Assembly: GCA_019775845.1 (NCBI GenBank)
Contig: JADQAV010000015.1
Location: forward strand, 496,001 to 560,000
Direction of reading: 5' to 3'
DNA length: 64,000 bases
DNA from: Myrmaecium sp. VS I D KN 1
Lineage: Eukaryota > Ascomycota > Dothideomycetes > Valsariales > Valsariaceae
Of the stretch, positions 33,636 to 43,288 are shown one piece after another. The position numbers and the translations under genes are program-made. Within the stretch, counting starts at the first letter, position 1, and every line of letters begins with the position of its first letter. The notes under the pieces were generated by a model. It was given only the letters and a program-made list of their open reading frames with translations, made no database searches and was not told the origin of the DNA.

Positions 33636-36600
33636 TAGAGGTAGGGGCAGAGGTAAGGGCCTATATTAATACTGTTAAAAATACTAGAAAGGAGGGCCTA
33701 GACGCTAAGTTTAAGGATATTATAAATAGAGGTAATAGTTATTATAATACTAAACGCCCTAATTAAGGCTAAAAAGAAGGCTTTAGATAGTAATAGTAGC
33801 TTTAAAAGTACTAGCTAGTATATAGTAATAGAGGCTATTAAAAAGATAACTTATTAACTTATTAATAACTATATAATAAAGAATAAGCTTAATACTTTTA
33901 AATTACTATAGAAAGAGTAGCTAGCGTATATAGAAGTATTTAAATAGATAATAAATATAGAGATAAGTATAATAGAAGTACTAGAGGATATTATAAATAA
34001 TTACTTTTATAGGTATTAAAATCGCATCCTCTTTTATAATACTAAATATTTTTATTATAATTAGCTTTAGCTATTACTTAATAATAAGCTAGTAACTAGC
34101 TCTATAGTAGTATTAATTAATAATATCCTAGATAGTAATAATAGTATTAATACTACTAAATTAGTAGAGTTAATACTAGACCCCTTATAGACGCTAATTT
34201 ATAGTATTAAGCGCTTACTATCTCTATTTATATTATCCTTATTACTAACTCTAAGCGGCGTTAGTATACGCGATACTTACTAATAGTAAGTATTAAGAAA
34301 TATAGTAATTACTAATAAGAAAGAGAGGAAGAAGACGAAATAATACTATATTAATAAAGAGCTTAATAAGTAGATAATAAAGTATCTAGAGGAGTTAAAT
34401 ATATTATTATCTAGGCTTTTATAGTAGATCTCTTTAATAGAAGAAATAGTTTAAATTATTAAACGCGACTTCTTTAATAATCTAGCTAATAGTAAGAAAG
34501 AGGCTCTATATATATAGTCTTTTTATTAAATAATAGTAATAACGAGGCTTAATTATCCCTAGTAAGTAGTAATAAATAGTAGGTTCTTAATAGTTTAATC
34601 GTATATAAAAGGTAACTTTTAGAGTAATTAGAAGAAGTTAAAAGTAGTTACTTAGAAGTAGTTACTATAGTACTTAATTAAATACTTTAAAACTACTAAG
34701 TTATTATATAAAAAGATAACTCTTTAAGTACTTCTATAAATATACTTAATATTACTCTTATTACTCTACTATCTATATTCTACCTCCTATAGTATTACTA
34801 TATAAATACTTTATATATACTTTATAATACTATCACGTTTAACTGCGAGTTATTATCTTATTTATTTATTAATAGCTTCCTTACTAGCTACTTCTTTATC
34901 TTTCTTATTACTTTCTTATATAACTGCACCTTCCTTCTTTATATTAATATAACTACCTTAATTTAAGAAGTTATATATAGCTATTAAGGCTAATATAAGA
35001 CGCGCTTATATCGCTATTAAATAGCTTATTAGAGGGCGTTAGAAAATATAGAAGTAGTTCTTAAAAATACTAAATATCTATTTAATAACGTTCCTTAAAC
35101 TTAAATAATATAAGTTAAAGAGTTCCTTTTTATTTTAAGGCCGCTTATCTTTAGCTCTCCTCTACTCTTTTAAGTAGTATTATATATATAAATATAGTAT
35201 AAGAATCTCTTTAAATTTATTTAAATAGCTAGTATTTATAAGATAATACTTCTCTTTTAGTATTAAGAAGCTCTTTTCTAAGGCGTCTTTAAATACTCGC
35301 CTATTATAAGTAGAGCCCTCCTGTTATAAAACTTCTAAGAACCTCTTAAAAATCTGAAAATCGCCTAAGTTCCTAAGCCGTAGGTATTACTTAGTATATA
35401 TCTCTTATACTTACTTAGTATACGGGCTTTTACTTAGTATATATCCTAGCTCTTACCTAGTATATAAGCCTACTATTTAACCCTTACTACCGCTTAGTAA
35501 TATTACCGCTTCCTAATAATATTACTACTATATAGTATACTTATAATCTCGCTTCTTATTATATTACTACTATTCTACTATCGCCTAATATTTTACCTAA
35601 TAAACCCGCCTTTATTAAGATACGTTACTACTATATTACCTTAAAACCTATATTTATTTAATACTTTATTAAAAATCCCGCTTTAAGACCCGTAGAATTA
35701 AGTAGTACTTTAATAAGGCTTTATACTATACTACCTCCTCTCTAAGTTTATATAGACTTCTTTACTCTTATAATTTTAGATCTTTAGTTTAAATAATTCT
35801 AGTTCTTCTCTCTTAAGTTCTTCTTAAGGATTTACTCGGCTTCGTTCTTATATTTATACTCTTAAACCTTCCTTAAGTTAACTCTTTATTACTTATTTTT
35901 ATCCCCCTTATCTTTAATTTATAAAATCAGAAGATTAGACCTTATTTAGGATTATCTCCCTCTATTTCTATTTTAGTTTAAGAGAACGGTATTATAATCT
36001 ATAATAGTATTATTTAAACTTTATTAAATAGCTTCCTTCTTCTAGTTTTTATTTATTTCCGTCTTTATCTTCGCCTCTAGTTCTACCTACTATATCTTCT
36101 AGTATAGATATAGACTATCCTAATTATTAAGCTTAAGTTTATTAAACTTTAGATAATCTTAAGGTACTTAATAACTTTTATTAAACCCCGTTTTATATCT
36201 CTAACCTTCCGTTTAATATCCGCTCTACTTTAGTTACTATTTATACTTAAGAACGTTCCTTTATTACTATTAGTAACGTCTTTTCGCTATTTCCCGCCTA
36301 ATTATACTAATAACTAATTCGGCGCTATTTAATCTTACTTTAATCTAGGTACTTATAGTATAATTAAAAACTCTTACTTATAATTTCCGGTTCTTAGCTT
36401 CTTCTTCTTAAGTTACTCTAATTTCTACTTCTATTCTACTCTTATTTAAATTTACTTTTTATTTCTATATTCTAAAAATCGCTAACCTTAAATCTTTTAA
36501 AGATAATAGAGCTTAATTCCGGAACTTTATTATATAGCTTTAGTTAAAGTTTACTTCTAACTTTACTTTCTCCTTTAATTAGGTTAAAATTCGCTACGCC

Positions 36601-38374
36601 GGCTTATACCTCTAAGATTCTACTTATACTAAGTTCTAACTTTATATTTCTGCGGAAAATAGTTCTATTAATTTTAAAACCTAGCTTAATTTCTACTTTA
36701 CTCTTTAAGCTACTTTCGCTAACTCTAATACTTACGCTACTACTAAAAGCGTAATTTAAGTATTTAAGTAAGATAGTTTTTACTCTACCTACTACTTCTA
36801 GTTTTTATTTCTTATTATCTAACTTAACTAGTATAAGGATTCCGTCCGGATTTACTACTTTAAATATAATTTAAAGGATAATATTAAAGACCTTCTTATT
36901 AGATATAATTTACTTACTTTACTTAAAAAATTCGCTAAACTTTATATTAGCCTAAATAACTAGATCTATAAATACCTTTTAAAAATAAAGAATTATACTT
37001 TTATTCCTACTTACTCCGCTCCGCTTATTTTATATCTTTAATTTTCTTTTCTTAGGCCTTCTATATTATAGCTTACTACTATATCTATACTACCTTTTAA
37101 AGAATTTATAAAGCTTAATCTTATTATTTAGAAATAATACTACTACGCTAATAACCTTTATACTTATTATAGCGCCCCTAGGTACTAGGTTAAAGACTAT
37201 TTAAAGTTAAAAATATAGAAGAAAAAAGTTAATATAACTTCTACCTCTAGTCTTATAATTTCTATAGTTCCCGCTGTATCTATTCCTATAGCCTTAAAGA
37301 AGCCTCTCGCTTAAGTTCTCTACTTAGTTTTATTAAAAAATACTTTAAGCTAGTTAACTCGCGGCTCCTAGCTAGTCCGCTATAAGCTACTTTACTCTTA
37401 CTATTTTTATTTAATTAGTTTTCTTTTCTAGAAACTCTCCTAAGTTTATTTAGTTTACTTTTAATTTCCTAAGTTACTCCGCAGCCTTTAAAAAAGCGCG
37501 CTTTAAACTTAAGAAATAAACCCCCTTATATTCTAAGCTACTAAATTAATAGTTTAATTAATACTTTTATTATAATTAATTCTAGCGCTACCTCGCTCTT
37601 CGTTAATTCTAAATTTCTTATTATAAATAACTTCTAACTACGTTTAAAAAAATATCCGGAAACCTTTATAGTTATAAATAGATATAAATCTACTATAAGA
37701 AGGATTATATATAAAATAAACTTAGAAATTTATATTAACTAGTATTTAGAAACTATAACCCTTTATATTACTTATTTAGCAGAATATCTTATTATTTTAG
37801 GAACTTCTTTAAAAGCTTTTAATAGTATCCTTATTATATTATAAATTTAACCGTAGTAGCTAGTTTATAGGCCTTCTATCTAATATAAGCTTTACCTATA
37901 ATTAGTATATTATATTTAAATACTAGAAGGGATATACTATCGCCTTAATATTAAAAGATATATAAGTATATAGTTAATATAGAAGTAAGTAGCTATAAGA
38001 AGCTACTCTCTATAGTAATCTTACTATTTATAAGTAAATAAAGTAGTACTTTTTATAATCTTATAATTTCTTTTTATCTAATAATATTAATAATACTAGG
38101 AATTATAATACTATTAGAGCGCGTTTTTTAGCGGCGAATTATAAGAAAAAGCAGCTTAATACCTACTCTTATAAATAATTAATATGATTTTTATTTAATA
38201 TAGTAGTTCCGGTAGCTATAATAATATATATTATATCTAGTATATAAATCCTTACTATTTATATAAGAAATCGCTTGAATTTTAGTAGGGCTAGTAAACA
38301 CCCCTGATTTCTTCCACTACTCGCATTGATTCGATAAATCGGCCGTAATAAATCGGGCCTAGGAAACACTCCCT
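33265..38374. mobile_element. RIP-destroyed transposable element with terminal inverted repeats
   Basis: A 5.1 kb AT-rich block bounded by a perfect 16-bp inverted repeat: AGGGAGTGTTTCCTAG at 33265-33280 and its reverse complement at 38359-38374. Similarity continues more loosely inward for about 30 bp (CGATTT ... GATTTAT on both sides). Flanks read TGA before and TAA after the GGGAGTG ends, possibly a 3-bp target duplication changed by one RIP-type transition. From about 33361 to 38270 the sequence has almost no CA or TG, only a couple of dozen by eye, while CT, CC, CG and TA remain: heavy RIP on both strands. No ORF of 60 codons survives. Inverted ends favour a cut-and-paste DNA transposon (the ends recall PIF/Harbinger or hAT style), but the superfamily is undetermined. 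Confidence 0.75.
33577..33635. repeat. (ACT)n microsatellite inside the RIP block
   Basis: About 20 uninterrupted ACT/TAC triplets. It lacks CA and TG like its surroundings. Either it is an original repeat of the element, or a CAN-type triplet repeat converted by RIP. Confidence 0.85.
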
Positions 38375-39069
38375 AAGTTATCACGGCGTCATCTCGAGTC
38401 TCTCCTGGATGCCTACGGATACTAAGTCCATTACTCGCAGAAATAATGACTGCTGTACCGTGGATGCTATACTGTACTAGTTATACGAAGTACTGTCCCC
38501 CATGTGATACGTGTACAGCCGGGGTGTGAAGACGTACGGTGCGAGGATAGGCAAAGTCCGTCTAGCCAGCTTCAGATCCAGAGGCCAACAACTCCTCCAA
38601 TACTTCCCCCGCGTCCACACGTCCAGTTGCCGTACTCCACCAAAGCGGATGACAGCAGAGACGGTGAGTGACGACCTCAAGCCCTACAATACATACTACA
38701 TAGAGGAAGTGAGCTGGCATGGAGGGACTGGCCGGGCTGGGATGGGCAAGCGGGCGGTCATTGGGCATCAACTTGCGGCTAGCGCAGCCTGTTCCGTTTC
38801 AGCGGCCAGGATGACTCCCGCCTTTGCCCTCCCCGGTTCCGCTCCACCCCACCCTTTCTCCCCTCTCCTCTCTCGTTCCTCCACTACTCCGTCGGTGTGA
38901 ACGTGGGACCTGGGACAGATATGTGAAGTCGCGGACCCATGACCTGCATCCCCTCGGGTACCCTCCCTACCGTGCCATAGAAAGACCTCCACCTACCTGA
39001 CTACTTAAGACGACTGTTACCCGCCGTCTCTCTCCCGTGATCCTATCATCCCTTCTTCTTCTCCTCCTG

Positions 39070-39101
<32 letters not shown>

Positions 39102-39591
39102 TTCATCTCTTTCGTCTTGGGACTGACAGCCGTGCCGGTTTTCACTTTGTGCACGTCGCAGCTGATCCGCTTGACCGCCGCCTCCAGTCTTAGATACCCG
39201 GAAATACCATCTTCTTTATTGCACTCTCCAAGTCCCTTTCCAAACCGGTCCGCTTTTCTTTTCCTTCCTCTTGCTGTACCACTGCTTTCTTTCCTTTCCT
39301 CGCTCCTTCCCTTTTCCTCCACTGACGTCAAGCATCACTGTTCTACCGGGGGAAGAGCAGACGCGAATCCATCTGCGGCGTCCCCTTGACCATGCAACCC
39401 CTTCTTCTTCACTACTGCGAAGCTTGCACATATACTACACCCCTCCCTTTCTCTGCCTCCGTCTTTTCCCAGTCCGCTTCCTGCAACCACGTAAGCAAAT
39501 TCTTTGCATACATGGACCCACTCACTGACCTTTTCCCGCCATCCGACAGTGCGGCACTGCAGCTTCCAGCGTCAACGTACGAAGCAGCGCC
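38375..39591. other. Long 5' region of the 39.6 kb gene
   Basis: 1.2 kb between the element and the next start codon. Contains a CT dinucleotide run (39070-39097) and pyrimidine-rich DNA typical of fungal promoters. A probable 5' UTR intron lies at 39491-39549: GTAAGC donor, CACTGACC branch site, CGACAG acceptor 42 bp before the ATG. Upstream ATGs inside it (for example 39510) would be removed by splicing. Confidence 0.45.
39070..39097. repeat. (CT)n dinucleotide repeat
   Basis: About 14 CT units upstream of the 39.6 kb gene. A promoter-type pyrimidine tract. Confidence 0.9.
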
Positions 39592-40407
39592 ATGGAGAAG
39601 GACAGCATGCAACAAGACGAGCTCATCCGGCTCTTCGCCAGCAACCTCACGTTCGCCCAGGCCGCGCCAGCACCTGCGCCGGCTCAGCAATGTGAAGAGC
39701 CTTCCCACCAACCCATAACCTACATCTCCCAACATTACACCCAGACCGCCCATCTCCAGAGGCCGCAAGCTTCCTCCGCGCCGGCCACTCCCACGCCCAT
39801 CCTCAGCCACACGGAGCAGATCCTACTGGAGCACGCGATCGACCCCTCCTGCCTCCTCCCGTCCCAGCTCGCCCTCTTCACCAACGCCGCCCCGGAACAG
39901 CAAGTCCGCCTCCTCGAGCTCTGGCGCATCTCCCCGCCCCGCTACTCCGGCAACAAGGACCTCGCCCGTTCCCTCAACGGCTCCTGGCCGCCCACCAGCC
40001 TGGAGCAGGAGGAGCACATGGCCCGGCTGCGCTGGGAGCGTACCCACGGCCAACACGACGGGCCAACCACCCCCACGTCCGCGGCCAAGTTCAACTTCAA
40101 CAATCAGCAGCAGCAGCAAAACCCGAGCGGCAGCACCACCTCCGAGCCCCCTTCCCTGCTCGCCTCGCCCACCAGCACCGTCCGCTCCGAGCCCGACCCG
40201 GCCGAGCCGTACATGCTGAGCGGATACGAGGAGCTGGCGAAGCGGGAGTACGAGGCCTCGGTCGCCGCGCCCTTCGCCTACAACCACGCCCTCGACCCGG
40301 TTTACGACAAGCGGCGTGAGATGGAGGACCGCTACGGCCGGATGATGGAGGCGCGGGAGCGGGGCTGCTCCTTCGCCGACGCCGACGAGATGGATATGAT
40401 GTTGTAG
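39592..40407 (+). CDS. Conserved fungal protein of unknown function
   Basis: Single-exon frame of 271 residues. The start MEKDSMQQDELIRLFASNLTF is followed by an Ala/Pro/Thr-rich linker, then the most conserved-looking block ILLEHAIDPSCLLPSQLALF and APEQQVRLLELWRISPP (about residues 80-125). A Gln/Asn-rich stretch and a helical C-terminus (SGYEELAKREYEAS ... DKRREMEDRYGRMMEARERG) end it. I recall similar unnamed proteins across Pezizomycotina but no function or named domain. No signal peptide or membrane span. The mix of disorder and short amphipathic helices would fit a nuclear or regulatory protein, but this is conjecture. Preceded by a likely 5' UTR intron. Confidence 0.75.
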   Translation: MEKDSMQQDELIRLFASNLTFAQAAPAPAPAQQCEEPSHQPITYISQHYTQTAHLQRPQASSAPATPTPILSHTEQILLEHAIDPSCLLPSQLALFTNAAPEQQVRLLELWRISPPRYSGNKDLARSLNGSWPPTSLEQEEHMARLRWERTHGQHDGPTTPTSAAKFNFNNQQQQQNPSGSTTSEPPSLLASPTSTVRSEPDPAEPYMLSGYEELAKREYEASVAAPFAYNHALDPVYDKRREMEDRYGRMMEARERGCSFADADEMDMML

Positions 40408-41029
40408 TTTTGGCGGGAGGGATCTGGGGCCGATTCGTGGAAGGGCTGGTGACGTGCGATTTTCGGAGCGTTGAGGGGGGCAGAGGGCGAAAGATCGGTT
40501 GGTCGAAAAGGGACGGGATGAAGGGCATGGATAGGCGGCTTTCTTTTTTTTTTGTTTTGTTTTTCAGTTGGTCTTTTCTCCACACGACAGAATGTGTTCG
40601 CTTCCGCGCATTTGTCTTCCACTTAGCAGCAGCAGCAGCAGCAGCAGCAGCAGTTAAGCACGACGAAAAGAGTTGAAGGGAGAGGCCTGCGGAAGGCAAG
40701 AAGGGAAATTGTTCGTCCCAAGATACCTATGTAGAGTATGTTTCATGATGGGGTTGGGGATGGGGACGATTCACCATGATTCTCATAGTGCAATGACGCT
40801 CACTCGGTCTCTTCTTCTGTTCATGATAAAAGTTCATTCGTGATATTGGGTTCTGTCCTCACTCACACATCACAAGACGCCCGGCTCGCCGTTGCCTTTG
40901 CTGACTCCGGCTTCTAACGTATCCATCTTCGACGTGTCGTTGACATGAGATCCTCCGCCCCCTCCTCAACACCTCATTCAGCCGGTTCCGCTGCACGGCA
41001 GCCGCTGCTGATGCTGCTGATGCTCCCGC
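40408..41029. other. Intergenic between convergent 39.6 kb gene and PUP3
   Basis: 622 bp between stop codons. Contains a (CAG)9 tract (40626-40653) and a T-rich run at about 40541-40565. Presumed 3' UTRs. No gene seen. Confidence 0.45.
40626..40653. repeat. (CAG)n trinucleotide repeat
   Basis: About nine AGC/CAG units in presumed 3' UTR. Confidence 0.85.
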
Positions 41030-41874
41030 TCAGTCTTGCCTGCCCTTCAACAACCGCTTCGTCACCTTGTCCTTCTCGATGATGTACACGTGGGCACCCC
41101 AGCCCGAGAGGGCATCGCGGTCGACGGCGTTCAGCAGCGCTTGAGATATGGTTTCGAAGAGGTCCTCAGGGCCCTAGAGTTAAGTTAAGTTTGTCAGCGG
41201 CTCAGCCCTCCTCGGGACACCATACTGATTACTGATCACAAGGGGGAAGGGAAGGGGTTGTTGGCCCTTACAAGATCCGGCTCCCAGAGACCCTCGCATG
41301 TACCGAAGAGCTGGTCGCTCGCCGTGCCAGAGACGATGAAGTCCTTGGCGAAGTCTATGCAGCCGATGCTGTCGAAGCCGCAGATGAAGGGCTGGCCGGT
41401 GGTGTGGTTGATGCCGGCGACGACGGGGCTGACGAAGAAGGGGCCGAACCGGCGCTCGTACAGGGTGCTGCTGACCAGGTTCGCCATGGTCTGGGGGGCG
41501 ATGGGCCGCTCCTCGCGCAGGCGGTACATGTTCACCTTGTACCGGAACAGGTCGCTCACGGTGGCGATGTCGGTCGCCAGGCCCGTCAGCCCGAGGTAGA
41601 CGTCGCCGTAGTTGAAGATCTTCGGGTAGTTGTTGCTGACCGTCAAGGCCTGGAGACCGAGGCGCAGGTCGCAGGCGATGGCGACGCAGTCCTTGCCGAC
41701 CATGGCCACGCAGGCACCACCATCTGGGAGGGAAGAAGAGAATGTAAGAGAGTCGTCACGGAGAGGCTTGGGGAGGGAGTGAAGCGGTACTTATGGAGAA
41801 GGGCGATGACTGCAATGTGATTAGCTATACTGCCTTGTTGGATGGACATGACGAGCGGCTCTGGGACTTACCAT
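41030..41874 (-). CDS. PUP3: 20S proteasome subunit beta3
   Basis: Non-catalytic beta subunit (beta type-3, yeast Pup3) of the inner ring of the 20S proteasome. Four exons (41874-41872, 41809-41791, 41723-41272, 41173-41030) give 205 residues, the usual size. Exon 1 is only the ATG, followed by GTAAGT. Exon 2 is a 19-nt microexon coding SSPFSI. Spliced together they give [20 protein letters not shown], the typical beta3 start, with no propeptide and no catalytic Thr. The core reads [42 protein letters not shown] and [20 protein letters not shown]. The last exon reads [20 protein letters not shown] and ends KRLLKGRQD. Divergent from the mL59 gene with 312 bp between starts. Confidence 0.94.
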
Positions 41875-42186
41875 GGTCGTCGGATGTGAAGGTTGCAAAC
41901 AAAGAGTTGCTGTAGCAAGCGGATTGATCCTCTACTTCAAAGAAAGGACGAAAGAAGTGAGGGTTCCCGGGAAGACGTGAAGACAGTTGCGTTGGAATGT
42001 GATTGTGATGTTGTGCTCGTACCCGACTATCGTAGGTAGCAGCTCGCCGCGCATGGAGCTCAAGCTGGTCGGATCAACTTGTCCGCCGAGGCCCTACCTA
42101 CGGAAATCCGCCTCCATTGCCCGACCCCAGAGCGGACCCGACGTTTCCAGGTTCCGAGAAGTCAACCTCCCCAACCACACATAACC
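41875..42186. promoter_or_regulatory. Bidirectional promoter PUP3 / mL59
   Basis: 312 bp between divergent starts of a proteasome and a mitoribosomal gene. No clear TATA box. An open frame runs upstream into the mL59 start without a better initiation site. Confidence 0.4.
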
Positions 42187-42838
42187 ATGGCGATGTCGGC
42201 ATTAGGGCTCGAAAAGCAAAAGCTTGTGGAATTGGCGCGGACGCTGCCTCCGCGCCTGATCACGTTCTTCGTCAAATACCCGCCCAACATCTACTCTCAC
42301 AAGTTTGGCTCGATCATGCAAACGTCCAAACCCGCCGAAACCACAACGCCCGCCACCGAGCAGACATCCACCGAGATCTCGAGCACACCGGCTGAGCAGC
42401 CGAAGGCCGTCACCCCTTCCGGACGACCGCCACACAACCCGTTTCAACCCAAGAAGAACTTCGTGACTGGAAAATGGCACGGGCCGGTGTACGGTCTCCG
42501 GATCCAGGCCGACCTGGTCAAGCTGGCTCAAAAGCATAACGTTGTCGACCTGCTGCCGTATACGGTCAAGCTGCCGGGCGAGAAGGCGAAGAAGAGGATC
42601 GAGCAAGGTCTCCGGGTCAAGGGTACGGGCGAGGGCCAGAAGGTCAAGGGTAAACACTGGGAGAGGACGCTCAAGGGCAAGTTGGAGACGAGGAGACAGG
42701 CCATGCTCAACATGCCGGCGATGATCCAAGAATGGAAACAGGTAGGTCCATCTCGTGCGAGGGTAGTGGCGGGATGTGACAGGGCTAATGTCTGCACAGA
42801 GAGGTCACGGTCGCGGCTGGAAGAAGTGGCCCAAATAG
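42187..42838 (+). CDS. MRPL25: Mitochondrial large-subunit ribosomal protein mL59
   Basis: Fungal-specific protein of the 54S mitochondrial large subunit (yeast Mrpl25). Two exons (42187-42741, 42800-42838; 58-bp intron) give 197 residues. Conserved blocks: LARTLPPRLITFFVKYPP near the start, NPFQPKKNFVTGKWHGPVYG in the middle (NPF-x-P-x-x-x-x-x-TGKW-x-x-P-x-YSLR-type), RRQADLVKLA-like helix (IQADLVKLAQKHNVVDLLPY) and the basic C-terminus RGHGRGWKKWPK, completed only after splicing. ATG 42187 was chosen. ATG 42193 (MSALGL) is an alternative two codons on, and the frame is open further upstream to 42079 without family similarity. No separate presequence is obvious, as in other mL59 proteins. 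Confidence 0.88.
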
Positions 42839-43288
42839 AGGATTACGGGCGAAGGACTGGGGGGATATGGCCGGCAATCGAACCCATCACTGCTTTGGAG
42901 GTCTCCGCGCGCAATATCAGGATGAAAAGACGGTTGCGCGCGCTTTTGTCGCCGCCGTGGGGCTGCAGTGCATGGTTCTGGGCGTTTGGAATTGGCTTAT
43001 CAAAAATATACCTCTACATAAAACAAATTAAAGCGTTTCATCAACCGATCAGGGTGTTGTAGTGCATGCGCAAGCCTCTCTCAAGTTCCTTCACCTGTTC
43101 GATCGGTGGGATTTCCCCAGCATCCGAACCTTCAGCCCTATCGGCTGTTCTTCGGTGCATTGCCGTGAGGCGTCGACATCAACCCTCGGCCTCTTCCTGG
43201 AAAGCTTCCTACCTTTACAACAACACTTCTGCTGCACATTCAGCCACCTCGTGAAATTCGTACGCTTTGTCGGTGATTGATCTCCAGC
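42839..43288. promoter_or_regulatory. PRP28 promoter and mL59 3' region
   Basis: 450 bp between tandem genes. AT-rich near 43000-43050 (probable mL59 3' end), then C/T-rich leader to the PRP28 ATG. No gene seen. Confidence 0.4.

Noticed and set aside
33361-38270. Possible CRISPR-like or satellite array suggested by recurring TA-rich words
   Set aside because: No regular spacing or unit; the repetition is the consequence of RIP-reduced sequence alphabet.
41891-41899. GGTTGCAAA upstream of PUP3, one mismatch from the yeast proteasome element GGTGGCAAA
   Set aside because: Single near-match inside the likely 5' leader, not seen at PRE10; Rpn4-type control is not established for this lineage.
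42079-42186. Upstream extension of mL59
   Set aside because: Open but without family similarity; ATG 42187 gives the normal N-terminus.
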